Program-made: the position numbers and the translations under genes
The notes under the pieces: generated by a model
The model's database searches: none
What the model saw: the letters and a program-made list of their open reading frames with translations, nothing else
What the model was told of the DNA's origin: nothing
Shown: one piece after another, positions 17,218 to 25,035 of the stretch
Layout: each line of letters opens with the position of its first letter
Numbering within the stretch: position 1 is the first letter of the stretch
Source: Variovorax ginsengisoli
Lineage (GTDB): Bacteria > Pseudomonadota > Gammaproteobacteria > Burkholderiales > Burkholderiaceae_C
Length of the DNA: 64,000 nucleotides
Reading direction: 5' to 3'
NCBI RefSeq assembly: GCF_006438845.1
Contig: NZ_RCZJ01000001.1
Coordinates: forward strand, 1,170,101 to 1,234,100

Positions 17218-18009
17218 TTGAATCCGGCCCGGCGCCTCGGCGCGATCGTCCTTCTGGCCGCCACGTTGCTGACCGGCTGCGCCTCTCGCTTCGAGCGCTC
17301 CGAAACTGACGGCCTGCCGCGTCTCAACGTACAGAGCTCGGCCATCGCACCAGGCAACGGCGGCGAACTGATTGCGCCGGCGGTGCTCGAGCCCGGCGAC
17401 ATCCTGCTGACTTCGGTCGCCACGCTGGGCTCCTTCGGCATTCGCCTGGGCACTTTCTCGCCGGTGAGCCATGCCGTGCTGTACCTGGGCGACGGCCAGG
17501 TCGCCGAGGCGGTGGGCGACGGCGTGCGTGCGCGTCGCATCGAAGACGTCGTGGCCGAGGAGCAGATGGTGGTGGCCTTTCGCCATCCTGGCATCGATGC
17601 CGCCCATGCCGAGCGCCTGCGCGACTGGGCGCTGGCGCAGGTTGGCACCCGCTACAACACCGTCGGCGTGCTGCTCAACGCGCCCTTCGTGCTGAACCGG
17701 CGCGTCTGCGAACTGCCGCTCATTCCGGGGCCGGCACGCGAGTTCTGCCTGCGCGGCTTCGCCATGGTGCAGCTCGGCGCCAGCCGCGACGACCAGTTCT
17801 TCTGCTCCCAGTTCGTGCTGGAGGCCTACAACCAGGCTGGCCTGCCGGTGACCACGGCCGACCCGCGTTGGGTCAGCCCGGCCGACCTGCTGCACATGCG
17901 CGAGGGCGACGTACCGTCGATTCCTGCGACGCAGCCGCTGCGCTACGTCGGCCACCTCAAATACAACCCGCCGCCGGTGATCACCGCCGATGGGGCGGTG
18001 GCGCGTTGA
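17218..18009 (+). CDS. Lipoprotein with permuted papain (YebB/NlpC-like) fold
   Basis: A 263-residue protein with a lipoprotein signal ending in the lipobox LTGC (acylated Cys at about residue 21). The body contains PGDILLTS, FSPVSHAVLYLGDGQVAEAVGDG and FFCSQFVLEAYNQAGL, the His and Cys blocks of circularly permuted NlpC/P60-type proteins (DUF830/YebB). Such proteins are peptidases, amidases or acyltransferases acting at the envelope. The start is TTG at 17218, needed to include the signal peptide. It is coupled by a TTGA overlap to the flavoprotein gene downstream. Confidence 0.75.
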   Translation: MNPARRLGAIVLLAATLLTGCASRFERSETDGLPRLNVQSSAIAPGNGGELIAPAVLEPGDILLTSVATLGSFGIRLGTFSPVSHAVLYLGDGQVAEAVGDGVRARRIEDVVAEEQMVVAFRHPGIDAAHAERLRDWALAQVGTRYNTVGVLLNAPFVLNRRVCELPLIPGPAREFCLRGFAMVQLGASRDDQFFCSQFVLEAYNQAGLPVTTADPRWVSPADLLHMREGDVPSIPATQPLRYVGHLKYNPPPVITADGAVAR

Positions 18010-19211
18010 ACTTCGACGCCATCGTCGTCGGCGCCGGCGCCGCGGGTTTGTTCTGCGCCGCGCAGGCCGGCCAGCGCGGCCGCCGGGTGCTGCTGATCGA
18101 CCACAGCGAACGGGTGGCCGAGAAGATCCGCATCTCCGGCGGCGGTCGGTGCAATTTCACGAACCGCGAACTCGACCCGCGCGCGCCGCAGAAACACTTC
18201 GTCGGCGACAACCCGAATTTCTGCCGCTCGGCGTTGTCGCGCTACACGCCGCAGCAGTTCGTGTCGCTGCTCGAGAGCCACGGCATCGCCTACCACGAGA
18301 AGCACAAGGGCCAGCTGTTCTGCGATGGCCCCTCGCAACAGATCATCGACATGCTGCTGGCCGAGTGCGCCAAGGGCGCCGTCACGCGCTGGCAACCGTG
18401 CGCAGTGCGGGATGTCGTCTTCGCGCCGGAAGGCGGCGGCGTCTATCGACTGGACACCGACCGTGGTCCGGTCGAGGCGCCCCGGCTGGTGGTCGCGACC
18501 GGCGGGCTGTCGATCCCGCAGCTGGGCGCGAGCGACTTCGGTTATCGGCTGGCGCGCCAGTTCGGCTTGCGAGTGATCGCGCCACGCCCGGCTCTGGTGC
18601 CCTTGACCTTTGCTGGCGATGGCTGGGCGCCCTACGCGGCGCTCGCGGGCCTGGCGCTGCCGGTGCAGATCGAAACCGGTCGCAAGAAGGAACGCATGGC
18701 TTTTCTCGAAGACCTGCTCTTCACCCACCGCGGGCTTTCGGGCCCGGCGGTGTTGCAGATTTCGAGCTACTGGCGCGAAGGCGAGCCACTGGCCATCGAC
18801 TTCGCGCCCGGCACCGACGTGGGCGCCGCACTGGGCGAGGCCAAGGCGCGCTCGCGCAAGCGCATCGCCAACGAACTCGCCACCCTCGTTCCATCACGCC
18901 TGGCCGATGCCTGGGTCGGCGAAGACCCGGCCCTGCAACGCCCCATCAACGAAGCGGCGGACCGCGCGCTGGCACAGCTTTCGGAACGCATCGCCCGGTG
19001 GCAGATCACGCCGGCCGGCACCGAGGGCTACAAGAAGGCCGAGGTGACGGCCGGTGGTGTCGACACGCGCGACCTGTCGTCGCAGACACTCGAATCCGCC
19101 CAGCCCGGCCTGCATTTCATCGGCGAGGTGGTCGACGTCACCGGCTGGCTGGGCGGCTACAACTTCCAGTGGGCGTGGGCCAGCGCGCATGCCTGTGCGG
19201 CAGCGCTCTGA
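18006..19211 (+). CDS. HI0933/YhiN family FAD-dependent oxidoreductase
   Basis: A 401-residue flavoprotein. FDAIVVGAGAAGLFCAAQAG at the N-terminus is the dinucleotide-binding motif, and KIRISGGGRCNFTN around residue 40 is the HI0933 family hallmark. The C-terminal block VTAGGVDTRDLSSQTLES and a closing GWLGGYNFQWAWASAHACA complete the family pattern. The biochemical role of HI0933 proteins is not established. The start is taken as TTG at 18006, overlapping the previous stop by 4 bp; upstream in-frame codons would add residues lacking family similarity. Confidence 0.88.
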   Translation: MNFDAIVVGAGAAGLFCAAQAGQRGRRVLLIDHSERVAEKIRISGGGRCNFTNRELDPRAPQKHFVGDNPNFCRSALSRYTPQQFVSLLESHGIAYHEKHKGQLFCDGPSQQIIDMLLAECAKGAVTRWQPCAVRDVVFAPEGGGVYRLDTDRGPVEAPRLVVATGGLSIPQLGASDFGYRLARQFGLRVIAPRPALVPLTFAGDGWAPYAALAGLALPVQIETGRKKERMAFLEDLLFTHRGLSGPAVLQISSYWREGEPLAIDFAPGTDVGAALGEAKARSRKRIANELATLVPSRLADAWVGEDPALQRPINEAADRALAQLSERIARWQITPAGTEGYKKAEVTAGGVDTRDLSSQTLESAQPGLHFIGEVVDVTGWLGGYNFQWAWASAHACAAAL

Positions 19212-19228
19212 CGCCATGCGCGCTGCGC

Positions 19229-19234
19229 TATAAT
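19229..19234 (+). promoter_or_regulatory. Sigma-70 -10 element for rpsU
   Basis: A perfect TATAAT hexamer lies 17 bp after the preceding stop and about 107 bp ahead of the rpsU ATG. I could not identify a good -35 hexamer; the promoter may rely on the -10 element and on sequence within the preceding gene's end. Confidence 0.65.
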
Positions 19235-19255
19235 CGCGGGCTAACTTCGGCCTCC

Positions 19256-19285
19256 CCTCAACGGCCCCAAGATTTTCAGTTGAGG
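19256..19285 (+). promoter_or_regulatory. Hairpin in the rpsU 5' leader
   Basis: CCTCAAC at 19256-19262 pairs with GTTGAGG at 19279-19285 around a 16-base loop, and a C-rich/G-rich stretch (CCCCGGCCTGGGG) follows. The leader transcribed from the TATAAT is about 100 bases. Ribosomal proteins often bind their own leaders, so this is a candidate autoregulatory structure, not a proven one. Confidence 0.4.
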
Positions 19286-19341
19286 AACCCCGGCCTGGGG
19301 CCTCGATCTCCCCCGGCCAAATTCAATTCGACGATTCATCC

Positions 19342-19554
19342 ATGACCACCATCCGCGTTAAAGAAAACGAGCCCTTCGACGTCGCCCTGCGCCGCTTCAA
19401 GCGCACCATCGAAAAGCTCGGCCTGCTGACCGACCTGCGTGCCCGCGAGTTCTACGAGAAGCCGACCGCCGAGCGCAAGCGCAAGAAGGCCGCTGCCGTG
19501 AAGCGCCACTACAAGCGCGTGCGCAGCATGCAGCTTCCCAAGAAGCTGTTCTAA
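19342..19554 (+). CDS. rpsU: 30S ribosomal protein bS21
   Basis: A 70-residue, strongly basic protein matching bS21 over its full length ([20 protein letters not shown] at the start, [12 protein letters not shown] near the end). bS21 sits by the 3' end of 16S rRNA and helps start translation. It has its own TATAAT promoter and about 100 bases of structured leader. A terminator 31 bp downstream separates it partly from yqeY, with which it is commonly linked in proteobacteria. Confidence 0.98.
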   Translation: MTTIRVKENEPFDVALRRFKRTIEKLGLLTDLRAREFYEKPTAERKRKKAAAVKRHYKRVRSMQLPKKLF

Positions 19555-19585
19555 GCAGCGTCTGCTGGCCACGCCAGCCGACACG

Positions 19586-19617
19586 AGCCGCGCCGGGGAA
19601 ACCTGCCGCGGCTTTTT
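19586..19617 (+). terminator. Intrinsic terminator between rpsU and yqeY
   Basis: AGCCGCG at 19586-19592 pairs with CGCGGCT at 19607-19613, followed by a T run to 19617. It would reduce read-through from the highly expressed rpsU into yqeY. Confidence 0.8.
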
Positions 19618-19647
19618 GTTTGTCCGAATCCCAGAAAGAAGAACGCC

Positions 19648-20106
19648 ATGAGCCTCAAAGAACAGATCACCGAAGACATGAAGACCGCCATGCGCGCCAA
19701 GGACTCGGAGCGTCTGGGCACCATTCGCCTGTTGCTGGCCGCGCTCAAGCAGAAGGAAGTCGACGAGCGCATCGAGCTCGACGACGCCGCCGTGGTGGCG
19801 ATCGTCGACAAGCTGGTGAAGCAGCGCAAGGACTCGGTCGCCGCGTTCACGACCGGGGGCCGCCTCGACCTCGCGGACAAGGAAGCCACCGAGATCAAGG
19901 TGCTGGAGGTGTACCTGCCGCAGCGCATGAGCGCGGACGAGGTGGCCGCCGCGGTCAGGGCGATCGTCGACGAACTGGGCGCGAAGGGCCCGGGCGACAT
20001 GGGCAAGGTCATGGGCGCGGTCAAGGCGAAGTTGGCCGGCAAGGCCGACATGGGCCAGGTCAGCGCAGCGGTGAAGGCTGCGCTGGCACCGTCAGCGGGC
20101 GCCTGA
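19648..20106 (+). CDS. yqeY: GatB/YqeY domain protein
   Basis: A 152-residue protein of the YqeY family, related to the tRNA-binding tail of GatB in the amidotransferase GatCAB. LKEQITEDMKTAMRAKDSER and the LEVYLPQRMSADEV region are typical. A tRNA-linked role is inferred from this relation; free YqeY has no firmly established function. It follows rpsU across a terminator. Its stop TGA shares a base with the ATG of the Nudix gene (TGATG), so the two are translationally coupled. Confidence 0.93.
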   Translation: MSLKEQITEDMKTAMRAKDSERLGTIRLLLAALKQKEVDERIELDDAAVVAIVDKLVKQRKDSVAAFTTGGRLDLADKEATEIKVLEVYLPQRMSADEVAAAVRAIVDELGAKGPGDMGKVMGAVKAKLAGKADMGQVSAAVKAALAPSAGA

Positions 20107-20549
20107 TGCACGCGCCCGTCCACAAGGCCTGCGCCTGCCTGGTGGACGACCGCGGCCGCCTGCTGGTGTTCGACCATCCGGAGGACGGCGGCATGCAGCT
20201 GCCCAAGGGCACGGTCGAGCGCGGCGAATCGCCTGAAGACGCGGTACGTCGAGAGCTGCAGGAGGAATCGGGCATCGCCTATGCCGGCCCGCTCGAGCCG
20301 CTGGGCACGCTCGACCGGGAATGCGAGGCGGGCGTCGAAGGCAACGTGCACCGGCATCCGCAGCTGTGGCACCTGTTCCTGATGCGTGCAGTAGGCGTAC
20401 TGCCCGAGCGCTTCGACCACGTCGCGAGCGGCAGCCCCGAAGAAGACGGCCTGGTGTTCGCCTTCAGCTGGCTGGCGACCGATGCGCCGCTCGACGGCTT
20501 CGCCGAGCCCTACCGCCGCGCCATCGCATTGGCGCGTGCGGCGCTCTGA
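20106..20549 (+). CDS. Nudix hydrolase
   Basis: A 147-residue protein with a perfect Nudix box: Gly35, Glu41, then RELQEESGI at residues 49-57. These residues bind Mg2+ and position a nucleoside-diphosphate-linked substrate for hydrolysis. Substrate is not predictable; the short length and the QLPKGTVERGE run resemble housecleaning or diadenosine-polyphosphate-type members. Start overlaps the yqeY stop by one base. It converges on pmbA, with a palindromic repeat element filling the space between. Confidence 0.9.
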   Translation: MHAPVHKACACLVDDRGRLLVFDHPEDGGMQLPKGTVERGESPEDAVRRELQEESGIAYAGPLEPLGTLDRECEAGVEGNVHRHPQLWHLFLMRAVGVLPERFDHVASGSPEEDGLVFAFSWLATDAPLDGFAEPYRRAIALARAAL

Positions 20550-20561
20550 CCAGCGCAGTGC

Positions 20562-20655
20562 CAGGGCACCCGCGGAACTGGCTTCGCCAGGCCGCTGGGT
20601 GCGCCCCCTTGAGGGGGGAGGCGGCGACACGCAGTGCGCCGCTTAGGGGGTGGGC
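20562..20655 (-). repeat. Dispersed palindromic intergenic repeat, copy 1
   Basis: Read on the minus strand this 94-base element is clearly similar to the plus-strand sequence at 28834-28923. Shared blocks include CGTGTCGC, a C-run/G-run palindrome, AGCGGCC and GTTCCGCGG. It contains a hairpin CTGGC-GAA-GCCAG within outer GCGG/CCGC arms. It fills the gap between the convergent Nudix and pmbA genes. Confidence 0.75.
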
Positions 20656-22026
20656 TCAGCTCCCAGCGATCTTCATCCGGTCGATGAGGATCGAGCCGGT
20701 GCTCTTCGCGCCATAGTTGTAAGCGTCGGCACCGACGGCCTGGATGCCCATCAGCATGTCCTTGAGGTTGCCGGCAATGGTGATCTCCTGCACGGGAAAC
20801 GCGATGCGCCCCTTCTCGACCCAGAAGCCGCTGGCGCCGCGCGAGTAGTCGCCGGTCACGTAGTTGACGCCCTGCCCCATCAGCTCGATCACGAACAGGC
20901 CGGTGCCGAGCTTGCGCAGCATTTCGTCGAGGTCGTCACCGGCCTTCGTCAGCCGTGAGCGCAGCGTCAGGTTGTGCGAGCCGCCGGCGTTGCCGGTGGT
21001 CTTCATGCCCAGCTTGCGCGCCGAGTAGGTGCTGAGGAAGTACGCCTCGAGCCGCCCGGCGTCGACGATCTTGCGGGCACGCGTGGTCACGCCCTCGTCG
21101 TCGAACGGTGCGCTGCCCTTGCCGCGCAGGACGTGCGGATCTTCGGCCACATCGATGTGCTTGGGCAGCACCGGCTTGCCGAGCGAATCGAGCAAAAAGG
21201 TGCTCTTGCGGTAGAGCGCACCGCCGCTCGTGGCCTGTACAAGTCCACCCAGCAGGCCGGCAGCCAGCGGCGACTCGAAGAGCACCGGGCACTGCGTCGT
21301 CTTGATCTTGCGCGACTTCAGGCGCGACAGCGCCCGTTCCGCCGCATAGCGGCCCACGGACTCGGGGCTGGCCAGCTCGTCGGCCGAACGCATGGAGCTG
21401 TACCAGGCGTCGCGCTGCATGTCGTCGCCCTTCCCGGCGATGGGTGCGACCGAAATCGAGTGGCGCGAGCTGGCGTAACCGCCCCGAAAACCGTGCGTGT
21501 GGGCGCTGAAGAAGTGGCTCTGCTGCGCCGAGACGCCGGCGCCCTCGCTGTTGGTGATGCGCTTGTCGGTGGACAGTGCCGCAGCCTCGCATTCCAGCGC
21601 CAGCTTGGCAGCACCTTCGCTGTCGATGTCCCACGGGTGGAACAGGTCGAGGTCGGGCTGGTTCACCACGATGTCGGCTTCGTCGGGCAGGCCGCCGACC
21701 GGATCTTCGGCCGTGAATCGGGCGATGTCGTAGGCGGCCTGTACCGTCTGGGCGATGGCCGGTTCCGAAAAGTCGGAGGTGCTGGCGTTGCCGCGGCGAT
21801 TGCCGACATACACCGTGATGCCCAGCGACTTGTCGCGGTTGCGTTCGACGTTTTCCAGTTCGCCCTTGCGCACCGAGACGCTCAGGCCGCAGCCTTCGGA
21901 GGCCTCAGCGCCGGCGTCCGTGGCGCCGAGCTTCTTGGCATGCGCCAAGGCCGCGTCGACCAGATTTTCAAAGTGGGAGCGGCTGTACGCAAAGCCGGAC
22001 GCAGGGCGCGTGGAGGATGTCGTCAT
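20656..22026 (-). CDS. pmbA: Metallopeptidase PmbA (TldE), TldD/TldE complex subunit
   Basis: A 456-residue protein of normal PmbA length. With TldD it forms a heterodimeric zinc protease; TldD carries the metal site and PmbA shapes the channel. In E. coli the pair matures microcin B17 and degrades CcdA. VYVGNRRGNASTSDFSE and the C-terminal FVIELMGQGVNYVTGDYSRG block are family signatures. No HExxxH metal motif is seen, as expected for TldE. It is divergent from darP with a 69 bp gap, a layout also known in E. coli. Confidence 0.95.
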   Translation of the reverse strand: MTTSSTRPASGFAYSRSHFENLVDAALAHAKKLGATDAGAEASEGCGLSVSVRKGELENVERNRDKSLGITVYVGNRRGNASTSDFSEPAIAQTVQAAYDIARFTAEDPVGGLPDEADIVVNQPDLDLFHPWDIDSEGAAKLALECEAAALSTDKRITNSEGAGVSAQQSHFFSAHTHGFRGGYASSRHSISVAPIAGKGDDMQRDAWYSSMRSADELASPESVGRYAAERALSRLKSRKIKTTQCPVLFESPLAAGLLGGLVQATSGGALYRKSTFLLDSLGKPVLPKHIDVAEDPHVLRGKGSAPFDDEGVTTRARKIVDAGRLEAYFLSTYSARKLGMKTTGNAGGSHNLTLRSRLTKAGDDLDEMLRKLGTGLFVIELMGQGVNYVTGDYSRGASGFWVEKGRIAFPVQEITIAGNLKDMLMGIQAVGADAYNYGAKSTGSILIDRMKIAGS

Positions 22027-22095
22027 GTGTTGGCTATGATACTTGGCCCCCCTGTCCCCTCTCTCGCGCGGTCCTTTGCGGCCCAGGATTTTCCG

Positions 22096-22752
22096 ATGTC
22101 CCGCAAACCCAAAAAAGGCTACTTCGTACGCGGTGAATTCGTTGCCGAAGGCAGCGAACTCGACCTGGAGCTCAAACGCGAGCTCAAGGGCACCGACGAC
22201 GCCAGCAAGACCGACCTCAAGCGTGAGAGCGCCGAGTTGCAGAAGCTTGGCGAAGACCTGCTCGGCCTGCGCGCCGGCCTGTTCGACAAGCTCCCGCTCG
22301 AGGAAAAGCTGCGCGACGCGGTTATCGAGGCGCGCCGCATCACCAATTTCGAAGGCAAGCGCCGCCAGATGCAGTTCATCGGCAAGCTGATGCGTCGACT
22401 CGACCCGACCGTGCTCGACGCCGTGCGTGCAGCGCTCGACGAACAGCACCGAGGCCCCGCCGAACTGACTGCCGCGCTGCACGAAGCCGAGCGCTGGCGC
22501 GACCAACTGATCGCCGACGACGACGCGCTCGGCGGCTGGATCGAGATCCACCCCGGCACCGACGCCCAGCAACTGCGCGCTCTGGTGCGCCAGGCCCGCA
22601 AGGATCTCAAGGCGGGCCTGCCCGGCGAAGCGCCGCGCCAGGGCAAGGCTTACCGCGAGGTATTCCAACTGGTGCGCGAGCAGCTCGCGTCGCACGGCAG
22701 CGGCGATCGCGCAGCCGAAGCCAGCGAGGAATCGCGGGAGCGCGACGCATGA
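22096..22752 (+). CDS. darP: Ribosome biogenesis factor DarP (YjgA, DUF615)
   Basis: A 218-residue highly charged protein of the DUF615/YjgA family, which associates with late 50S assembly intermediates in E. coli. The KRRQMQFIGKLMRRLD block and the LVRQARKDLKAG region near the C-terminus are conserved. It has a longer acidic C-terminal tail than E. coli YjgA (183 residues). It is divergent from pmbA and overlaps mog by 4 bp (ATGA). Confidence 0.93.
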   Translation: MSRKPKKGYFVRGEFVAEGSELDLELKRELKGTDDASKTDLKRESAELQKLGEDLLGLRAGLFDKLPLEEKLRDAVIEARRITNFEGKRRQMQFIGKLMRRLDPTVLDAVRAALDEQHRGPAELTAALHEAERWRDQLIADDDALGGWIEIHPGTDAQQLRALVRQARKDLKAGLPGEAPRQGKAYREVFQLVREQLASHGSGDRAAEASEESRERDA

Positions 22753-23348
22753 GCGCGCCCGACTTCGACGCCGTTCGCATCGGCATCGTGTCGGTCAGCG
22801 ACCGGGCTTCCACCGGCGTCTATGAAGACAAGGGCTTGCCGGCGCTGAAGGAATGGCTGGCGCGCGCCCTGCGCAACCCGATCACGTTCGAATCCCGCCT
22901 GATTCCCGACGAGCAGGCCGGCATCAGCGCCACGCTCATCGAATTGGTCGACGCGGGCTGCTCGCTGGTGCTGACCACCGGCGGCACCGGCCCTTCGCTG
23001 CGCGACGTCACGCCCGAAGCGACGCTGGCCGTGGCCCACAAGGAGATGCCGGGCTTCGGCGAACAAATGCGGCAGATCAGCCTGCGCTTCGTGCCGACGG
23101 CCATCCTGTCGCGCCAAGTGGCGGTGATTCGCGACCGCGCACTGATCCTGAACCTGCCCGGCCAGCCCAAGGCCATCGCCGAGACGCTCGAAGGCCTGAA
23201 GAATGCCGACGGCTCACAGGCCGTGCCGGGCATCTTCGCGGCGGTGCCGTACTGCATCGACCTCGTCGGCGGGCCGTACCTCGAGACGGACGACAGCGTC
23301 TGCAAGGCCTTTCGGCCGAAATCGGCGATACGCCCGGCCCGCGCTTGA
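22749..23348 (+). CDS. mog: Molybdopterin adenylyltransferase
   Basis: A 199-residue MoaB/Mog-type protein that adenylates molybdopterin before molybdenum insertion. VRIGIVSVSDRASTGVYEDK at the N-terminus and TTGGTGPSLRDVTPEAT around residues 77-93 are the binding and catalytic signatures. The length suits Mog (195 residues in E. coli) rather than the shorter MoaB. It overlaps darP by 4 bp. Its product supplies cofactor to enzymes such as NasA, encoded about 9 kb away. Confidence 0.93.
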   Translation: MSAPDFDAVRIGIVSVSDRASTGVYEDKGLPALKEWLARALRNPITFESRLIPDEQAGISATLIELVDAGCSLVLTTGGTGPSLRDVTPEATLAVAHKEMPGFGEQMRQISLRFVPTAILSRQVAVIRDRALILNLPGQPKAIAETLEGLKNADGSQAVPGIFAAVPYCIDLVGGPYLETDDSVCKAFRPKSAIRPARA

Positions 23349-23482
23349 ACCGAAGCGCCTAACACGGCGCGCTCCCCGTGGAAATCCCGACGCTGCACTG
23401 CAGCAGAGTGCGGCATAGTCGCGGCCTGCCTGCGCGCGGGGGTCGCCCGCGCCGCATTCCATCGATACACAGGAGACATTGC

Positions 23483-24454
23483 ATGAAGTTGAACCGATTG
23501 GCCGCTGGCTTGGTTCTGGGGATGGGCATGGCCTGCGCGGCTTTCGCGCAAACGACCATGAAGATCAGCATCTCGACGGCGCAGAACTCGCACCAGGGCG
23601 TCGCCATCGACACCTTCGCCAAGGAAGTCGCCACGCGCACGAATGGGCGCTACAAGGTCGAGACCTTCTACAACGGTTCGCTCGGCGGCGAGCGGGAATC
23701 CATCGAAGCGGTGCAGCTCGGCACGCAGGAACTGGCTTTTTCGTCGACCGGGCCCGTGCCGAATTTCGTGCCCGAGACGAAGATCCTCGACGTGCCCTTC
23801 CTGTTCCGTGACAAGGCGCATGCGCGTGCGGTGCTCGACGGCCCGATCGGCCAGGACCTGCTCGCCAAGTTCGACGCCAAGGGCTTCAAGGCGCTGGCCT
23901 GGGCCGAGAACGGCTTCCGTCACATGACCAACAGCAAGCGCGATGTGAAGGCACCGGAAGACCTGAAGGGCCTGAAGATGCGCACCATGGAGAACCCGGT
24001 GCATATCGCCGCCTACAAGGGCCTGGGCATCATCACGACGCCGATGGCCTTCCCGGAAGTCTTCACCGCCTTGCAACAAGGCACGGTCGACGGCCAGGAG
24101 AACCCGCTGCCGGTGATCATGTCGGCCAAGTTCTCGCAGGTGCAGAAGCACCTGTCGTTGACCGGTCATGTGTATTCGCCCTGCATCTTCGTGATGAACA
24201 AGGCGTCCTTCGACAAGCTCGGTGCCGCCGACAAGACGGCTTTCCTCGAAGCCGCCAAGGTGGCGGTCAAGGCCAACCGCGACCGCGTCGACCAGGACGA
24301 CGCCAACGGCGTGAAAGAGCTGCGCGCTCAGGGCATGACCGTGATCGAGAACGTCGACAAGGCCAAGTTCGTCGCCATGCTGGCACCGGTCAACGCCGAC
24401 TTCGAGAAGCAGTTCGGCAAGGCCAACCTCGACAAGATCCGCGACGTGAAGTGA
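23483..24454 (+). CDS. dctP: TRAP transporter solute-binding protein, DctP family
   Basis: A 323-residue periplasmic protein with a signal peptide of about 22 residues (ending CAAFAQ). IEAVQLGTQELAFSSTG, LKGLKMRTMENPVHI (with the carboxylate-binding arginine) and VFTALQQGTVDGQENPL are DctP-family blocks. The ligand is most likely an organic acid. AGGAGA precedes the ATG at 23483. It is followed by a strong terminator, then the two membrane subunits, so it is probably made in excess of them. Confidence 0.93.
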   Translation: MKLNRLAAGLVLGMGMACAAFAQTTMKISISTAQNSHQGVAIDTFAKEVATRTNGRYKVETFYNGSLGGERESIEAVQLGTQELAFSSTGPVPNFVPETKILDVPFLFRDKAHARAVLDGPIGQDLLAKFDAKGFKALAWAENGFRHMTNSKRDVKAPEDLKGLKMRTMENPVHIAAYKGLGIITTPMAFPEVFTALQQGTVDGQENPLPVIMSAKFSQVQKHLSLTGHVYSPCIFVMNKASFDKLGAADKTAFLEAAKVAVKANRDRVDQDDANGVKELRAQGMTVIENVDKAKFVAMLAPVNADFEKQFGKANLDKIRDVK

Positions 24455-24490
24455 TGCCCGGGCCGCCATCCCGCACGGGATGGCACCGGG

Positions 24491-24518
24491 GCCCGCCGCA
24501 GCTTCGGCGGGCTTTTTT
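24491..24518 (+). terminator. Intrinsic terminator between dctP and dctQ
   Basis: GCCCGCCG at 24491-24498 pairs with CGGCGGGC at 24505-24512 around a six-base loop, followed by TTTTTT at 24513-24518. It ends only 22 bp before the dctQ ATG, inside the presumed operon. Confidence 0.9.
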
Positions 24519-24540
24519 GTTTTTGAGAACGGCGTTAGAG

Positions 24541-25035
24541 ATGAAAGATAAATTCCTTGGCCTTGAGCGCTGGACGACTGGCGCGTCCATGGTGCTCGCC
24601 TGCCTGATGCTGGTGGTCGCCTCCTCGCTCGGCGTCTTCCAGATCGTCACGCGTTTCGTGCTCGAGCAGCCCGCCGAGTGGAGCGAGATCCTGATTCGCG
24701 TCAGCCTGATCTGGATGGTCTTTCTCGGCATCCCCATGGCTTTCCGCCAGGGAGCGATGGTGAGCGTCGATGTGCTCTACCGCTGGAGCCCCCCGCGCTT
24801 TCGCCGCGTGCTCGACGCCATCGTCAGCATTGCAGCGCTGGCGCTGATGCTGGTGATCCTTTGGTACGGCTGGGACTATGCGATGCGTGGCCGCGTGCAG
24901 ACCATGGCCGGGCTGGAGAGCCTCTCGATGGTCTGGGCCTACCTGGCGCTGCCCGTCGGCGCCGTCTTCTCCCTGATCGGCATCGCCGGAAATTACCTCG
25001 ACCCGAAGCGGCTCGAACTGGAGACCGCGCAATGA
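24541..25035 (+). CDS. dctQ: TRAP transporter small permease subunit DctQ
   Basis: A 164-residue membrane protein with four predicted spans and the family's PAEWSEILIRVSLIWMVFLG segment around residues 45-64. It pairs with the large subunit to form the Na+-driven TRAP permease. It starts 22 bp after the terminator that follows dctP and overlaps dctM by 4 bp (ATGA). Confidence 0.93.
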   Translation: MKDKFLGLERWTTGASMVLACLMLVVASSLGVFQIVTRFVLEQPAEWSEILIRVSLIWMVFLGIPMAFRQGAMVSVDVLYRWSPPRFRRVLDAIVSIAALALMLVILWYGWDYAMRGRVQTMAGLESLSMVWAYLALPVGAVFSLIGIAGNYLDPKRLELETAQ

